This document shows, piece by piece, positions 22,037 to 30,477 of a stretch of 39,016 nucleotides of DNA. The stretch covers positions 1 to 39,016 of the forward strand of contig NZ_QETK01000042.1 in assembly GCF_003105155.1 (NCBI RefSeq), written 5' to 3'. This stretch comes from Pseudomonas sp. SDI. GTDB taxonomy: Bacteria; Pseudomonadota; Gammaproteobacteria; Pseudomonadales; Pseudomonadaceae. How positions within the stretch are numbered: the first letter of the stretch is position 1; each line of letters starts with the position of its first letter. Under the pieces are notes generated by a model. That model did not search any database. It was not told the origin of the DNA and was given only the letters and a program-made list of their open reading frames with translations. Made by a program: the position numbers and the translations under genes.

Positions 22037-24607
22037 TCAGGGCCGCCGCACGCCCGCTGGCGCCAGTGACGGGTCCAGGTAGGCATAGGGCCGCTTGCGA
22101 GTCTGCAGCGCCAGCCGCCAGTCGGCGCGCACCACACCGTCGGGCCGGCTCATCGAGGGCTGGAAGTACTCGCCAGGGTCGAGGGTCATCTGCGTGGCCT
22201 GGCCGGCGCCGGCATCGACGATGCGGATGCCGGTCACATCGCTGAGTTGGGCAAGACCCGGCACACCCTTGTAGGTACAGACGTGGGTGTTGCCGACCAA
22301 TGCCACCCAGCGGCGCAACCCAGGCCGCGACTGTCGGGCACCGATCACCCGCGACGCATAATAACTGAACACCCGCTGACGCACGGGTGCGCCGATCACA
22401 TCGAGGCCATCGAGCCGATAGCTGGCCGCACAATCCAGGGCGCGCACGCGAATCCGGCTCTGCCCGGCCGCCTTTACCAAGTGGGTGAAGGTGAACTGCC
22501 CGGACGGGTCGGTCATGTGCCCCTCGTCCAACTCGCGCAGGTAGCTTTCCAGGCTATTGGTCAATTTGCCGGTACGGCTGAACAGGTCGAGATCAAGCTG
22601 ATGCAGATCGCTCATCACGTGCTCCAAGTACAGCGTGTCGACACCATTGCGCGCCAGTGTGCGCATGTTCTCGATCAGAAAGCGTTTGCTGGCGATGGAC
22701 TGATGCGTTTCGCCGATCACCACGCCGCGCGACTCTTCCAGCAGTTGCAGCAGCGAGCGCTCTGCGGGCATCTGCGGGTCCGGGGCGTAGAGGTTGGAAC
22801 GCTGGGGAATGCCGGGCAACTCCTCAAAGAACAACTCGGCCTCCTCGACCAGCCCGGCGCGTAGGCGTTGCAGGCTGTCCCAGACCGGGTTGAGCGCCGA
22901 ATCAGGGTCGTAGAAGTCGCCGGAGAGCATGCGCCGATAGGCCGCACCGAGCAGCTCGCGGGTCGCTTCGCGCGCCTGCGGCGGCACTTCGTAGATCTCC
23001 AGGGTTGTGGCAAAGGTCTCGTCCACCATCGGCGAAGTCCGCGGTGTGCTCAAGCATGCTCCACCGCCCCGCAGGCACGGCGCAGCGACATGCTCCCACT
23101 CCAGCTCGGCATTGAGCCGAACCGGGTAATTGCCGTAGAACGCGAACGGCCGCTCGGGGTCGACGATCAGCCAGGATTTCAGCGCCACCTCATAGCGCAC
23201 CCGGTAGATCACTCCATCCAGACGAATGTACTGGCCGCTCTCCAGGGCAAATACACCCTGGGTATTGGCCAGTGCCGGTGCTTCAGGAGCGATGACCGGG
23301 CTGGCGGCATAGGGCTCGAGACGGACGAACAATGGCAGCGCCGCCGGGATCAGCAGGGCCAGATTCAGCAACAGCTCGATGCCGCCAAGCATCGCCCCGA
23401 GCAACGCCGCGCGGCGCTCGACAGTACTCGGCGCGGTTACCGCCCGATCGATGTTCAGCCCCAGGTTGGCAATGCCGCCAAGCACTGCCAGCAGCGCCAG
23501 TGGCCAGGCCATGGGCGCCATCGGTGCGAAAATCCGCAGCCCGGCGCTGAGATAGCCGATCCACAGTTGCTTGCGCAGGTCGGCGTTACTGCGCAGCAGC
23601 AGCTCGGCCTGCGCATGCAGTTGCAGGCGGACCTGGTCGCGCAGCCAGGCGGCAGCGTCCGCCCCGACGCTGCGCAGCTCGACCCTGCTCGCAAAACTGG
23701 CCGAGGGCAGCCCGCCCAAGTGCAGGAAGGCCCGTTCACGCTCAATGGCCGCTTGCGGTTCCACCACCGCGCAATGGTTTACCAATGCCCGACAGGTTGC
23801 CGCGCTGCCCAACTGCCGCTGCAACCAGGCGTGCAGCGCCGACATCTCGGCAAACACCTCGACGGGTTGCTCGCGCCCGCCCAGGTAGAGCAGGCACAAT
23901 GCCTGCGCGTCGGTAAACAGGAGCGCGCTGACCAGTTCATGGCCACCGATGCACACAGCGCTGACCGTGACCCCGTGCTGCGCGGCATGCGCACCCTGCA
24001 GGTCGGCCAGACTCAGCGCCATCGGCTGCACCACGCCGAGCCCATCGAACAGCCCTTGCAACTGCTGGCGGGATAACTGCCCGGCACGGTTGGCGGCCAC
24101 CCCGGCCGCGAGGCAACTGATCCGGCTCAAGGTACGCACCGACTCGGCATGCGCCCGCCAGAAATGCCCCAGTGCAGCCTGATAGGTGCTGGCGAAGTCC
24201 AGTTGCCAGAGCAGCGGCAATACCACTTGCGGCAACAGCCGGATCTCGTTGCGCTCATCGAATTGCCCGGCATCGGCTGCGGCGCGGTAGAAGCCGCCGA
24301 TCAGGCTGAGGTTATCCGCGGCATCCTGATCGCCGACGCGAAAGCGCCGGATCAGCAGTTCGGTGAAGGTCATCGACTCAACCGGTACACCGCTGTGCAT
24401 CCAGCCGGTGTACGAGCGATTGCTCGACTGCGCATCCTGGAAGCGGTGCCAGTAGAACGTGTCGGGATCGTCGGCGATACCCTGCCCGGCCAGCAGCTTG
24501 CGTGCTGCTTCGTGGGCCATCTGGTGCAGGTCGGGCAGACTTGCGCCGACTTGCTCGGCAATCTGCTTGAGGTGGGTGTGCAGCGTGCTATCGGGTTCGG
24601 TGGCCAT
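22037..24607 (-). CDS. Large putative toxin with a Tiki/ChaN-like (Pasteurella-toxin C2-like) domain
   Basis: 856 residues from ATG 24607 with AGGAG eight bases upstream. The N-terminal 340 residues are helical and resemble the dermonecrotic-toxin-like regions found in many Pseudomonas proteins. Two hydrophobic stretches (about 357-384 and 399-427) could form a membrane hairpin. After a beta-rich linker, the C-terminal third carries VVIGETHQSIASKRFLIENM (about 625), TLYLEHVMSDLHQLD (about 655) and LVGNTHVCTY, the GxxH / EH / NTH pattern of the Tiki/EreA/ChaN superfamily, also found in the C2 domain of Pasteurella multocida toxin. NCBI names such proteins 'membrane-targeted effector domain-containing toxin'. 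No signal peptide, no secretion gene and no evident immunity gene nearby. Toxicity is inferred only. Confidence 0.68.
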   Translation of the reverse strand: MATEPDSTLHTHLKQIAEQVGASLPDLHQMAHEAARKLLAGQGIADDPDTFYWHRFQDAQSSNRSYTGWMHSGVPVESMTFTELLIRRFRVGDQDAADNLSLIGGFYRAAADAGQFDERNEIRLLPQVVLPLLWQLDFASTYQAALGHFWRAHAESVRTLSRISCLAAGVAANRAGQLSRQQLQGLFDGLGVVQPMALSLADLQGAHAAQHGVTVSAVCIGGHELVSALLFTDAQALCLLYLGGREQPVEVFAEMSALHAWLQRQLGSAATCRALVNHCAVVEPQAAIERERAFLHLGGLPSASFASRVELRSVGADAAAWLRDQVRLQLHAQAELLLRSNADLRKQLWIGYLSAGLRIFAPMAPMAWPLALLAVLGGIANLGLNIDRAVTAPSTVERRAALLGAMLGGIELLLNLALLIPAALPLFVRLEPYAASPVIAPEAPALANTQGVFALESGQYIRLDGVIYRVRYEVALKSWLIVDPERPFAFYGNYPVRLNAELEWEHVAAPCLRGGGACLSTPRTSPMVDETFATTLEIYEVPPQAREATRELLGAAYRRMLSGDFYDPDSALNPVWDSLQRLRAGLVEEAELFFEELPGIPQRSNLYAPDPQMPAERSLLQLLEESRGVVIGETHQSIASKRFLIENMRTLARNGVDTLYLEHVMSDLHQLDLDLFSRTGKLTNSLESYLRELDEGHMTDPSGQFTFTHLVKAAGQSRIRVRALDCAASYRLDGLDVIGAPVRQRVFSYYASRVIGARQSRPGLRRWVALVGNTHVCTYKGVPGLAQLSDVTGIRIVDAGAGQATQMTLDPGEYFQPSMSRPDGVVRADWRLALQTRKRPYAYLDPSLAPAGVRRP

Positions 24608-24677
24608 GCCGGCGGCTCCTGTGGCGGGAAAACCCACACGGTGCGAGCGGATGCCGGAGCACTGGCGCTACATAAAT

Positions 24678-24707
24678 AAAGAAGGGCGCCCAGAGGCGCC
24701 CTTCTTT
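24678..24707 (-). terminator. Terminator of the guaB-guaA unit
   Basis: A perfect 13-bp stem (24678-24690 with 24695-24707) with loop CAGA. Read on the minus strand it begins four bases after the guaA stop and ends in TTTATTTATG, so it ends guaA transcription. It also works as a bidirectional hairpin. Confidence 0.92.
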
Positions 24708-24711
24708 TACA

Positions 24712-26289
24712 TCATTCCCACTCGATCGTTGCCGGTGGCTTGCTCGACACGTCGTAGGTGACGCGCGAGATACCGTCGATCTCGTTGATGATGCGGCCGC
24801 TGACGGTTTCCAGCAGCTCGTACGGCAGGTGTGCCCAACGGGCGGTCATGAAGTCGATGGTTTCCACCGCACGCAGGGCCACGACCCAGGCGTAACGACG
24901 GCCGTCACCGACCACACCGACCGATTTCACCGGCTGGAACACCACGAAGGCCTGGCTGACCTTGTGGTACCAGTCGGCCTTGCGCAGTTCTTCGATGAAG
25001 ATGTGGTCGGCACGACGCAGCAGGTCGGCGTACTCCTTTTTCACCTCGCCGAGGATCCGCACGCCCAGGCCCGGACCCGGGAACGGGTGACGGTAGACCA
25101 TGTCGTACGGCAGGCCCAGCTCCAGGCCCAGACGGCGGACTTCGTCCTTGAACAGCTCACGCAGCGGCTCGACCAGCTTGAGGTTCATCTCCTCCGGCAG
25201 GCCGCCCACGTTGTGGTGCGACTTGATCACGTGCGCCTTGCCGCTCTTGGCGCCAGCCGACTCGATCACGTCCGGGTAGATGGTGCCCTGGGCCAGGAAC
25301 TGGATGTTATCCAGCTTGCTCGCTTCGGCATCGAACACATCGATGAAGGTGCGACCGATGATCTTGCGTTTCTTCTCCGGGTCGGCTTCGCCGGCCAGGT
25401 TGTCCAGGAACTGCGCTTCGGCGTTGGCACGGATGACCTTGACGCCCATGTTCTCGGCGAACATGGCCATCACTTGCTCGCCTTCATGCAGACGCAGCAG
25501 GCCGTTGTCGACGAATACGCAGGTCAGCTGGTCGCCGATGGCCTTGTGCAGCAGCGCCGCGACCACCGAGGAATCGACACCGCCGGACAGGCCGAGCAGG
25601 ACGTTGGCCGAACCGACCTGGGCGCGGATCTGGGCGATGGCGTCGTCGGCAATGTGCGACGGCGTCCACAGCGCTTCGCAGCCGCAGATGTCGAGGATGA
25701 AGCGCGACAGGATACGACCGCCCTGCTTGGTGTGGGTCACTTCCGGGTGGAACTGCACGCCGTAGTAGCCGCGGGCATCGTCGAACATGCCGGCGATCGG
25801 GCAGCTCGGGGTGCTGGCCAGGATGTGGAACTCTTCCGGGATGCGGGTGACCTTGTCACCGTGGCTCATCCAGACGTCCAGGCCGAGGACACCGTCGGCG
25901 TCGACGTGGTCTTCGATGCCGTCGAGCAGGCGGCTCTTGCCGACCACGTCGACACGGGCGTAGCCGAACTCACGCAGTTCGGAACCTTCGACCTTGCCGC
26001 CCAACTGTTCGGCCATGGTCTGCATGCCGTAGCAGATACCGAATACCGGTACGCCCAGGTCCCAGACGGCCTGTGGCGCGCGTGGGCTGTTGGCTTCGTG
26101 GACGGACTCGGGGCCGCCGGCGAGGATGATCCCGCGCGGGGCGAATTCGCGAATCGCTTCGTCGTCCATGTCGAACGGGTGCAGTTCGCAATACACGCCG
26201 ATTTCGCGCACACGACGGGCGATCAGCTGAGTGTACTGGGAACCGAAATCGAGGATCAGGATACGGTGAGCGTGAATATCGAGGGCCAT
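24712..26289 (-). CDS. guaA: GMP synthase (glutamine-hydrolysing)
   Basis: 525 residues, full length. It makes GMP from XMP, glutamine and ATP, the last step of guanine nucleotide synthesis. The class I amidotransferase domain has the nucleophile in GICYGMQTM and the HPE triad part in FHPEVTHT (His about 180). Then comes the ATP-pyrophosphatase P-loop GLSGGVDSSVVA (about 230) and the C-terminal dimerisation domain ending in TIEWE. It follows guaB on the same strand after a 126-bp gap filled with an inverted repeat, and ends at a strong terminator. Standard guaBA arrangement. Confidence 0.98.
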   Translation of the reverse strand: MALDIHAHRILILDFGSQYTQLIARRVREIGVYCELHPFDMDDEAIREFAPRGIILAGGPESVHEANSPRAPQAVWDLGVPVFGICYGMQTMAEQLGGKVEGSELREFGYARVDVVGKSRLLDGIEDHVDADGVLGLDVWMSHGDKVTRIPEEFHILASTPSCPIAGMFDDARGYYGVQFHPEVTHTKQGGRILSRFILDICGCEALWTPSHIADDAIAQIRAQVGSANVLLGLSGGVDSSVVAALLHKAIGDQLTCVFVDNGLLRLHEGEQVMAMFAENMGVKVIRANAEAQFLDNLAGEADPEKKRKIIGRTFIDVFDAEASKLDNIQFLAQGTIYPDVIESAGAKSGKAHVIKSHHNVGGLPEEMNLKLVEPLRELFKDEVRRLGLELGLPYDMVYRHPFPGPGLGVRILGEVKKEYADLLRRADHIFIEELRKADWYHKVSQAFVVFQPVKSVGVVGDGRRYAWVVALRAVETIDFMTARWAHLPYELLETVSGRIINEIDGISRVTYDVSSKPPATIEWE

Positions 26290-26310
26290 GACTCAATCTC
26301 TGGAGCAGTT

Positions 26311-26403
26311 GCAAGCTTCAAGCTGCAAGCTGCAGGTTGTTCGGGGAAAACGCGGTAGCTGCTGCAGCGCAACTACCGCTTGTAGCTTGAGGCTTGTAGC
26401 TTG
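26311..26403. repeat. Large imperfect palindrome between guaB and guaA
   Basis: Left arm 26311-26335 is built of AAGCTGC/AAGCTTC-type units; right arm 26381-26403 of GTAGCTTG/AGGCTTG units is its near-complement (about 19 of 22 bases). Inside lies a second stem, GCGGTAG (26352-26358) with CTACCGC (26373-26379), around a GCTGCAGC core. Such AAGCTTG-rich elements occur between genes in many pseudomonads. As RNA it would form a long hairpin between guaB and guaA. Confidence 0.75.
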
Positions 26404-26415
26404 ACGCTGAAGGCG

Positions 26416-27885
26416 TTAGCCGACCCGATAGTTTGGCGCTTCCTTGGTGATCTGCACGTCATGCACGTGGGACTCGGCCATGCCGGCACCGGTGATGCGC
26501 ACGAACTCTGGCTTGGTGCGCATTTCTTCGATGTTGGCGCTGCCGGTGTAACCCATCGAGGAACGCAGGCCGCCCATCAGCTGGTGGATGATCGCGGTCA
26601 GGCTGCCTTTGTAGGGCACACGGCCTTCGATACCTTCCGGTACCAGCTTCTCGGCACCGGCCGAGGAGTCCTGGAAGTAGCGGTCGGAGGAGCCCTGGGC
26701 CTGGGACATTGCACCCAGCGAACCCATGCCGCGGTAGGCCTTGTAGGAACGGCCCTGGAACAGTTCGATCTCGCCCGGTGCTTCTTCGGTACCGGCGAAC
26801 ATCGAACCCATCATGACCGCGCTGGCGCCCGCGACGATGGCCTTGGACAGGTCACCGGAGAAGCGGATGCCACCATCGGCGATCAGCGGAATGCCGGTAC
26901 CTTCGAGGGCAGCGGCGACGTTGGCGATGGCGCTGATCTGCGGCACACCGACACCGGCGACGATACGGGTAGTGCAGATCGAGCCAGGACCGATACCGAC
27001 CTTGACCGCATCAGCACCGGCTTCGGCCAGGGCCTTGGCCGCTGCGCCGGTGGCGATGTTGCCGCCGATCACCTGCACCTGCGGGAAGTTCTCTTTAACC
27101 CAGCGAACGCGATCGATCACGCCTTTGGAGTGACCGTGGGCGGTGTCTACCACCACCACGTCGACGCCGGCAGCGACCAGCGCGGCAACGCGGTCACCGG
27201 TGTCTTTACCGGTACCCACCGCCGCACCGACGCGCAGACGACCCTGGTCGTCCTTGCTGGCCAGCGGGTAGGCCTTGGCTTTTTCGATGTCCTTGACGGT
27301 CATCATGCCCTTGAGGCTGAAGGCCGCGTCGACGATCAGGACCTTTTCCAGGCGGTGCTTGTGCAGCAGCTCGCGCACTTCGTTCTTGTCGGCGCCTTCG
27401 CGGACGGTGACCAGGCGCTCTTTAGGCGTCATCACCTCGCGTACGGTCACGTCCAGACGGGTTTCGAAGCGCACGTCACGGGAGGTGACGATGCCGACCA
27501 GATCGCCATTGTGCAGCACCGGTACGCCGGAGATGTTGTTCAGGCGGGTGAGCTCGAACAGGTCGCGCACGGTGGCGTCGGCCTCGATGGTGATCGGGTC
27601 CTTGACCACGCCGGCCTCGAACTTCTTCACCTTGCGCACTTCGCCAGCTTGCTGCTCGATGGTCATGTTCTTGTGGATGATGCCGATGCCGCCTTCCTGG
27701 GCCATGGCAATGGCGAGGCGGGCTTCGGTCACGGTGTCCATGGCGGCGGAGACCAACGGAATGTTCAGCTCGATGCCACGGGTCAAACGGGTCTTGAGAC
27801 TGACTTCGTTGGGTAGCACCTCGGAATAACCAGGCACTAGGAGAATGTCGTCGAAGGTCAGGGCTTCTTGGCTGATACGCAGCAT
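26416..27885 (-). CDS. guaB: Inosine-5'-monophosphate dehydrogenase
   Basis: 489 residues from ATG 27885 (GGGAG eight bases upstream), the standard IMPDH length; the upstream frame to 27951 runs through the promoter and is not coding. It oxidises IMP to XMP with NAD, the committed step to GMP. The TIM-barrel start LRISQEALTFDDILLVPGYS is interrupted by two CBS domains (about 95-215), which bind adenine nucleotides and tune activity. The catalytic loop GIGPGSICTTR carries the active Cys (about 305), and the flap includes YRGMGSLGAM. First gene of guaBA, with its own sigma70 promoter. Confidence 0.98.
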   Translation of the reverse strand: MLRISQEALTFDDILLVPGYSEVLPNEVSLKTRLTRGIELNIPLVSAAMDTVTEARLAIAMAQEGGIGIIHKNMTIEQQAGEVRKVKKFEAGVVKDPITIEADATVRDLFELTRLNNISGVPVLHNGDLVGIVTSRDVRFETRLDVTVREVMTPKERLVTVREGADKNEVRELLHKHRLEKVLIVDAAFSLKGMMTVKDIEKAKAYPLASKDDQGRLRVGAAVGTGKDTGDRVAALVAAGVDVVVVDTAHGHSKGVIDRVRWVKENFPQVQVIGGNIATGAAAKALAEAGADAVKVGIGPGSICTTRIVAGVGVPQISAIANVAAALEGTGIPLIADGGIRFSGDLSKAIVAGASAVMMGSMFAGTEEAPGEIELFQGRSYKAYRGMGSLGAMSQAQGSSDRYFQDSSAGAEKLVPEGIEGRVPYKGSLTAIIHQLMGGLRSSMGYTGSANIEEMRTKPEFVRITGAGMAESHVHDVQITKEAPNYRVG

Positions 27886-27922
27886 CGCGGGGGCTCCCGG
27901 GCGGGAAAAATGGAAGCGCGCC

Positions 27923-27951
27923 ATTATACTCATGCGCACCCCTTCGCTCAA
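27923..27951 (-). promoter_or_regulatory. guaB: Sigma70 promoter of guaBA
   Basis: Minus strand: -35 TTGAGC (27946-27951), 17-base spacer, perfect -10 TATAAT (27923-27928). The start of guaB lies 38 bases after the -10. The best sigma70 promoter I can see in the window. Confidence 0.8.
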
Positions 27952-27970
27952 TGTAAAGATGGGCCTTCGG

Positions 27971-28528
27971 TCAGTTGTCGTGCAACTCGACCTGCACCAC
28001 CGCTACCGGCTGGTCGAGCCAATCGGCAAACTCGGCAATGAACTTGGCGGTAAAGCTGGCCGCGGCCCAGTTGTTGAAGATGAAACCGAGGTTGGAAAAC
28101 GCACACGGCTGGAGGAACAGGAAGCCGTTGATGTCATCTTCATGGCCGCAGCGCGGGCAGGTGAAATTGTCGCTCTGGTTGGGCATCCATTCTTCGAGGC
28201 TGGCGAACAGCTCGACACCGACTTCCTTGCGGCACTCGGCGCAACCGGCCTCTTCGAGAAATTGCTCGGTCGGGGTGTAGATGCAACGCTTGGTAATCAC
28301 TTCCAGGCCATTGATCGGCTGGCCAAACGGCAGCAGCTCGGGCCGCTCGACCACCTTGCGCGCGCCGTCGGCGATCGCGAAGGCCATGCGGTTGCCGGTA
28401 CGCCCGCAGGTGCTCAGCTGTTCCTCGACGATCTTCTCGCGCACCAGCCAGCGCAGGATGGCCCGGGCACGGGCTTCATGCACGGGGACGGTGGAGATCT
28501 TCGGGACAATGATGCTCTGGGTAGTCAT
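27971..28528 (-). CDS. Conserved protein with a zinc ribbon, function unknown
   Basis: 185 residues from ATG 28528 (the frame opens at TTG 28540). Two Cys pairs, CAEC (about 114) and CPRC (about 142), form a probable zinc ribbon. Around them are RILRWLVREKIVEEQLSTCG at the N-terminus, which may be a small helical domain, and an aromatic C-terminus (FIFNNWAAASFTAKFI). No signal peptide. I recall it only as a conserved hypothetical of Pseudomonas between guaB and the permease. It lies 18 bases before the permease stop on the same strand, so the two may share a transcript; it ends just before the guaB promoter. Confidence 0.72.
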   Translation of the reverse strand: MTTQSIIVPKISTVPVHEARARAILRWLVREKIVEEQLSTCGRTGNRMAFAIADGARKVVERPELLPFGQPINGLEVITKRCIYTPTEQFLEEAGCAECRKEVGVELFASLEEWMPNQSDNFTCPRCGHEDDINGFLFLQPCAFSNLGFIFNNWAAASFTAKFIAEFADWLDQPVAVVQVELHDN

Positions 28529-28546
28529 GACGGCGGCCAAACGGGT

Positions 28547-29329
28547 TCAAAAAGGCGAGTTTACCTCACTCAGGTAGCGCCCGATCAGGGCAATGCCACT
28601 GCCCAGCACCAGCCAGGTGACCAGCCGCACGAAGGCTTCGCGGGACATGTTCAGGGTCAGGCGGCGAGCGATCCACAGGCCCAACGCCATCATCGGCAGC
28701 AAGCACAGCGCCAGCAGCAGCAGCGCGAGGTCGGCGTAAACCCCGGCCAGCAGGAACAGGCTCAGGCGCACCACGGTGCTGCAACTGATCAGCGCACTCT
28801 GAGTGGCGCGGGCTTGCTCCTTGGAGCTCAGCCGGGCATTGAGGTAGATCGCGTAGAGAAACCCGCCGCTGCCAAACAACGCGCCGAACAGCCCGCCCAC
28901 CGTGCCCATCGGCACCGCCCAGGCCGCCGCCAACCGGGCCGGCTTGACCTTCACCGCCAGGCTATAGAGCGCGTAGGCGCTGATGAACAGGCCCATCAGC
29001 AACAGCAACAGGTCGGACGTGAGGTTGAGCAGGAACACCACCCCCAGCGTGCACCCCAGCGCCATGCACGGCAGCAGGCGCAGCAGCTCGCCGCGGGCAA
29101 CAGCCTTGCGCGCCGACAGCCAGTTGCCGAACGCGGCGACAAAGTCGAGCAGCACCAGCAGTGGGATGATCTGCGACAGCGGCATGAAGTTGATCAGGAT
29201 CGGCCCCGCCACCAGCGCCGTGCCGAAGCCGGCGATGCCGAAGACTATATAAGCAGTAGCGATGCCGAGCAGGATCGGCAGCCATTCGAGGGGGCTGAAG
29301 GGCAACTGGGCGAACAGGGTCGGGAGCAT
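28547..29329 (-). CDS. TauE/SafE-family membrane permease
   Basis: 260 residues from ATG 29329. The frame runs on to GTG 29371, but those 14 codons are a REP element, so the later ATG is preferred. It has about eight hydrophobic helices in two repeated halves, each with the GFGTALVAGP or GGLFGALFGSGGFLY signature of TauE/SafE (DUF81) permeases. These are proposed exporters of sulfite or sulfonates or related organic anions; the substrate here is unknown. Divergent from a LysR-type regulator, which by usual logic controls it. Confidence 0.85.
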   Translation of the reverse strand: MLPTLFAQLPFSPLEWLPILLGIATAYIVFGIAGFGTALVAGPILINFMPLSQIIPLLVLLDFVAAFGNWLSARKAVARGELLRLLPCMALGCTLGVVFLLNLTSDLLLLLMGLFISAYALYSLAVKVKPARLAAAWAVPMGTVGGLFGALFGSGGFLYAIYLNARLSSKEQARATQSALISCSTVVRLSLFLLAGVYADLALLLLALCLLPMMALGLWIARRLTLNMSREAFVRLVTWLVLGSGIALIGRYLSEVNSPF

Positions 29330-29346
29330 GATCAGGGCCAAAAGAG

Positions 29347-29374
29347 CATCGCGGGCAAGGCCCACTCCCACAGG
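29347..29374 (-). repeat. REP element at the 5' end of the permease gene
   Basis: Read on the minus strand it is CTGTGGGAGTGGGCCTTGCC followed by CGCGATG, one or two bases off the common Pseudomonas REP TGTGGGAGCGGGCTTGCCCGCGATG (here split for length). It falls inside the longest open frame of the permease and so argues against the upstream GTG start. Confidence 0.8.
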
Positions 29375-29476
29375 AATGAAATGAGAGCCGGGCAGTTAGG
29401 GAAACTTTAGCCACGCGCCAGCCATGCCGACTAATATGCTTTTATTGCGAAAGCTATCTTGAAACGGCATACCTGC

Positions 29477-30367
29477 ATGACCACCACCCGCCAGTTGCGG
29501 TACTTCGTCGAAATCGCCGAAAGCGGCAGCTTTAGCGCTGCCGCCGAACGGCTGTTCATCGCCCAGTCGGCGCTAAGCCGGCAGATCAAGGAGTTGGAAA
29601 GCCAGCTCGACACGTCGTTGTTCGAACGCACCGCACGTGCGCCGCGGCTGACCGCTGCCGGGGCGGCATTTCTGCCGCGGGCACGCAATCTGCTGGTGGA
29701 CCTGGAGAAGGCCGAGCGCCTGGCGCGGGAGATCGGCCAGGGTTTGCGCGGCAGCCTGCGCATCAGCCATTCCAGCACCGTACCACTGACCGGGGCGCTG
29801 CTGGCGAAGCTGAGCGACTTTCTGCGTGCGCACGACGGCGTCGAGATGGAGATCGCCCAGCAGTCCTCGGAAGCCCAACTGCTGGAACTTGCCGAAGGCC
29901 GGCTGGACCTCGGCCTGCTGCGCCTGCCGGTGCTGCGCCAGCATGAAGGCGTGGAGGTGCAGCCGTTGTTTGCCGAACCGCTACTGCTGGCGGTGGCCAC
30001 CGGGCATCGGCTGGCCGCGGAAACCACTGTGGCGCTGGAGCAGTTGCGCGACGAGCCGTTCATTTCCATTCCACATCGTCAGCGCGGCGGTTTGAGTTAC
30101 CTGTCGGCGCAACTGTGCATGCAGGCTGGATTCTTTCCCCGGGCGGCGCGGGTGGTGTCGCGCAAGACCACCCAGTTACAGCTGATTCAGGCCGGGTTCG
30201 GTGTGGCGCTGTTGCCCGAATGCATGCGCGATATCGCGCCGGCGTCGGTGCGCTTTGTGCCGCTGCTGGGTGAGGCGTCGAGCACGGTGGCGGTGGCGGT
30301 GCGACGCGATGCCGGGGCGTTGGTCGGGCATTTGTTGGAAGGCTTGAAGGCCTCATCGCGGGACTAG
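29477..30367 (+). CDS. LysR-type transcriptional regulator
   Basis: 296 residues from ATG 29477 (an upstream TTG at 29459 is less likely). The N-terminal winged helix-turn-helix is classical: RQLRYFVEIAESGSFSAAAE, RLFIAQSALSRQIKELE, SLFERT. The C-terminal periplasmic-binding-like effector domain (about 90-290) contains GSLRISHSSTVPLTG and GRLDLGLLRLPV. It resembles the BenM/CatM-type subgroup (FISIPHRQRGG, GVALLPE). Divergent from the TauE/SafE permease over a 147-bp gap that should hold the operator; I could not fix a convincing T-N11-A palindrome there. Ligand unknown. Confidence 0.92.
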   Translation: MTTTRQLRYFVEIAESGSFSAAAERLFIAQSALSRQIKELESQLDTSLFERTARAPRLTAAGAAFLPRARNLLVDLEKAERLAREIGQGLRGSLRISHSSTVPLTGALLAKLSDFLRAHDGVEMEIAQQSSEAQLLELAEGRLDLGLLRLPVLRQHEGVEVQPLFAEPLLLAVATGHRLAAETTVALEQLRDEPFISIPHRQRGGLSYLSAQLCMQAGFFPRAARVVSRKTTQLQLIQAGFGVALLPECMRDIAPASVRFVPLLGEASSTVAVAVRRDAGALVGHLLEGLKASSRD

Positions 30368-30411
30368 TCGGGTCGCCGCATCGCCACAGGATCGGCGTGC
30401 ACGGATCCACG

Positions 30412-30435
30412 CTGGGAGCGGGCGAGTCCCGCGAT
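30412..30435 (+). repeat. Degenerate REP element before xseA
   Basis: TGGGAGCGGGCGAGTCCCGC followed by GAT, a REP with changes in the loop, between the LysR gene and xseA. Probably a single decayed copy. Confidence 0.6.
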
Positions 30436-30464
30436 AGGGCCAGCACATTTCCCACACATTGCTT

Positions 30465-30470
30465 TATGAT
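30465..30470 (+). promoter_or_regulatory. -10-like TATGAT seven bases before xseA
   Basis: TATGAT at 30465-30470 followed after seven bases by the ATG at 30478. If used, the xseA mRNA would be almost leaderless. No clear -35 and no Shine-Dalgarno were seen. Confidence 0.3.
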
Positions 30471-30477
30471 GCCGGCC

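Noticed and set aside
29330..29476. LysR operator (T-N11-A palindrome) between the regulator and the permease
   Set aside because: Several weak candidates, none symmetrical enough to report.
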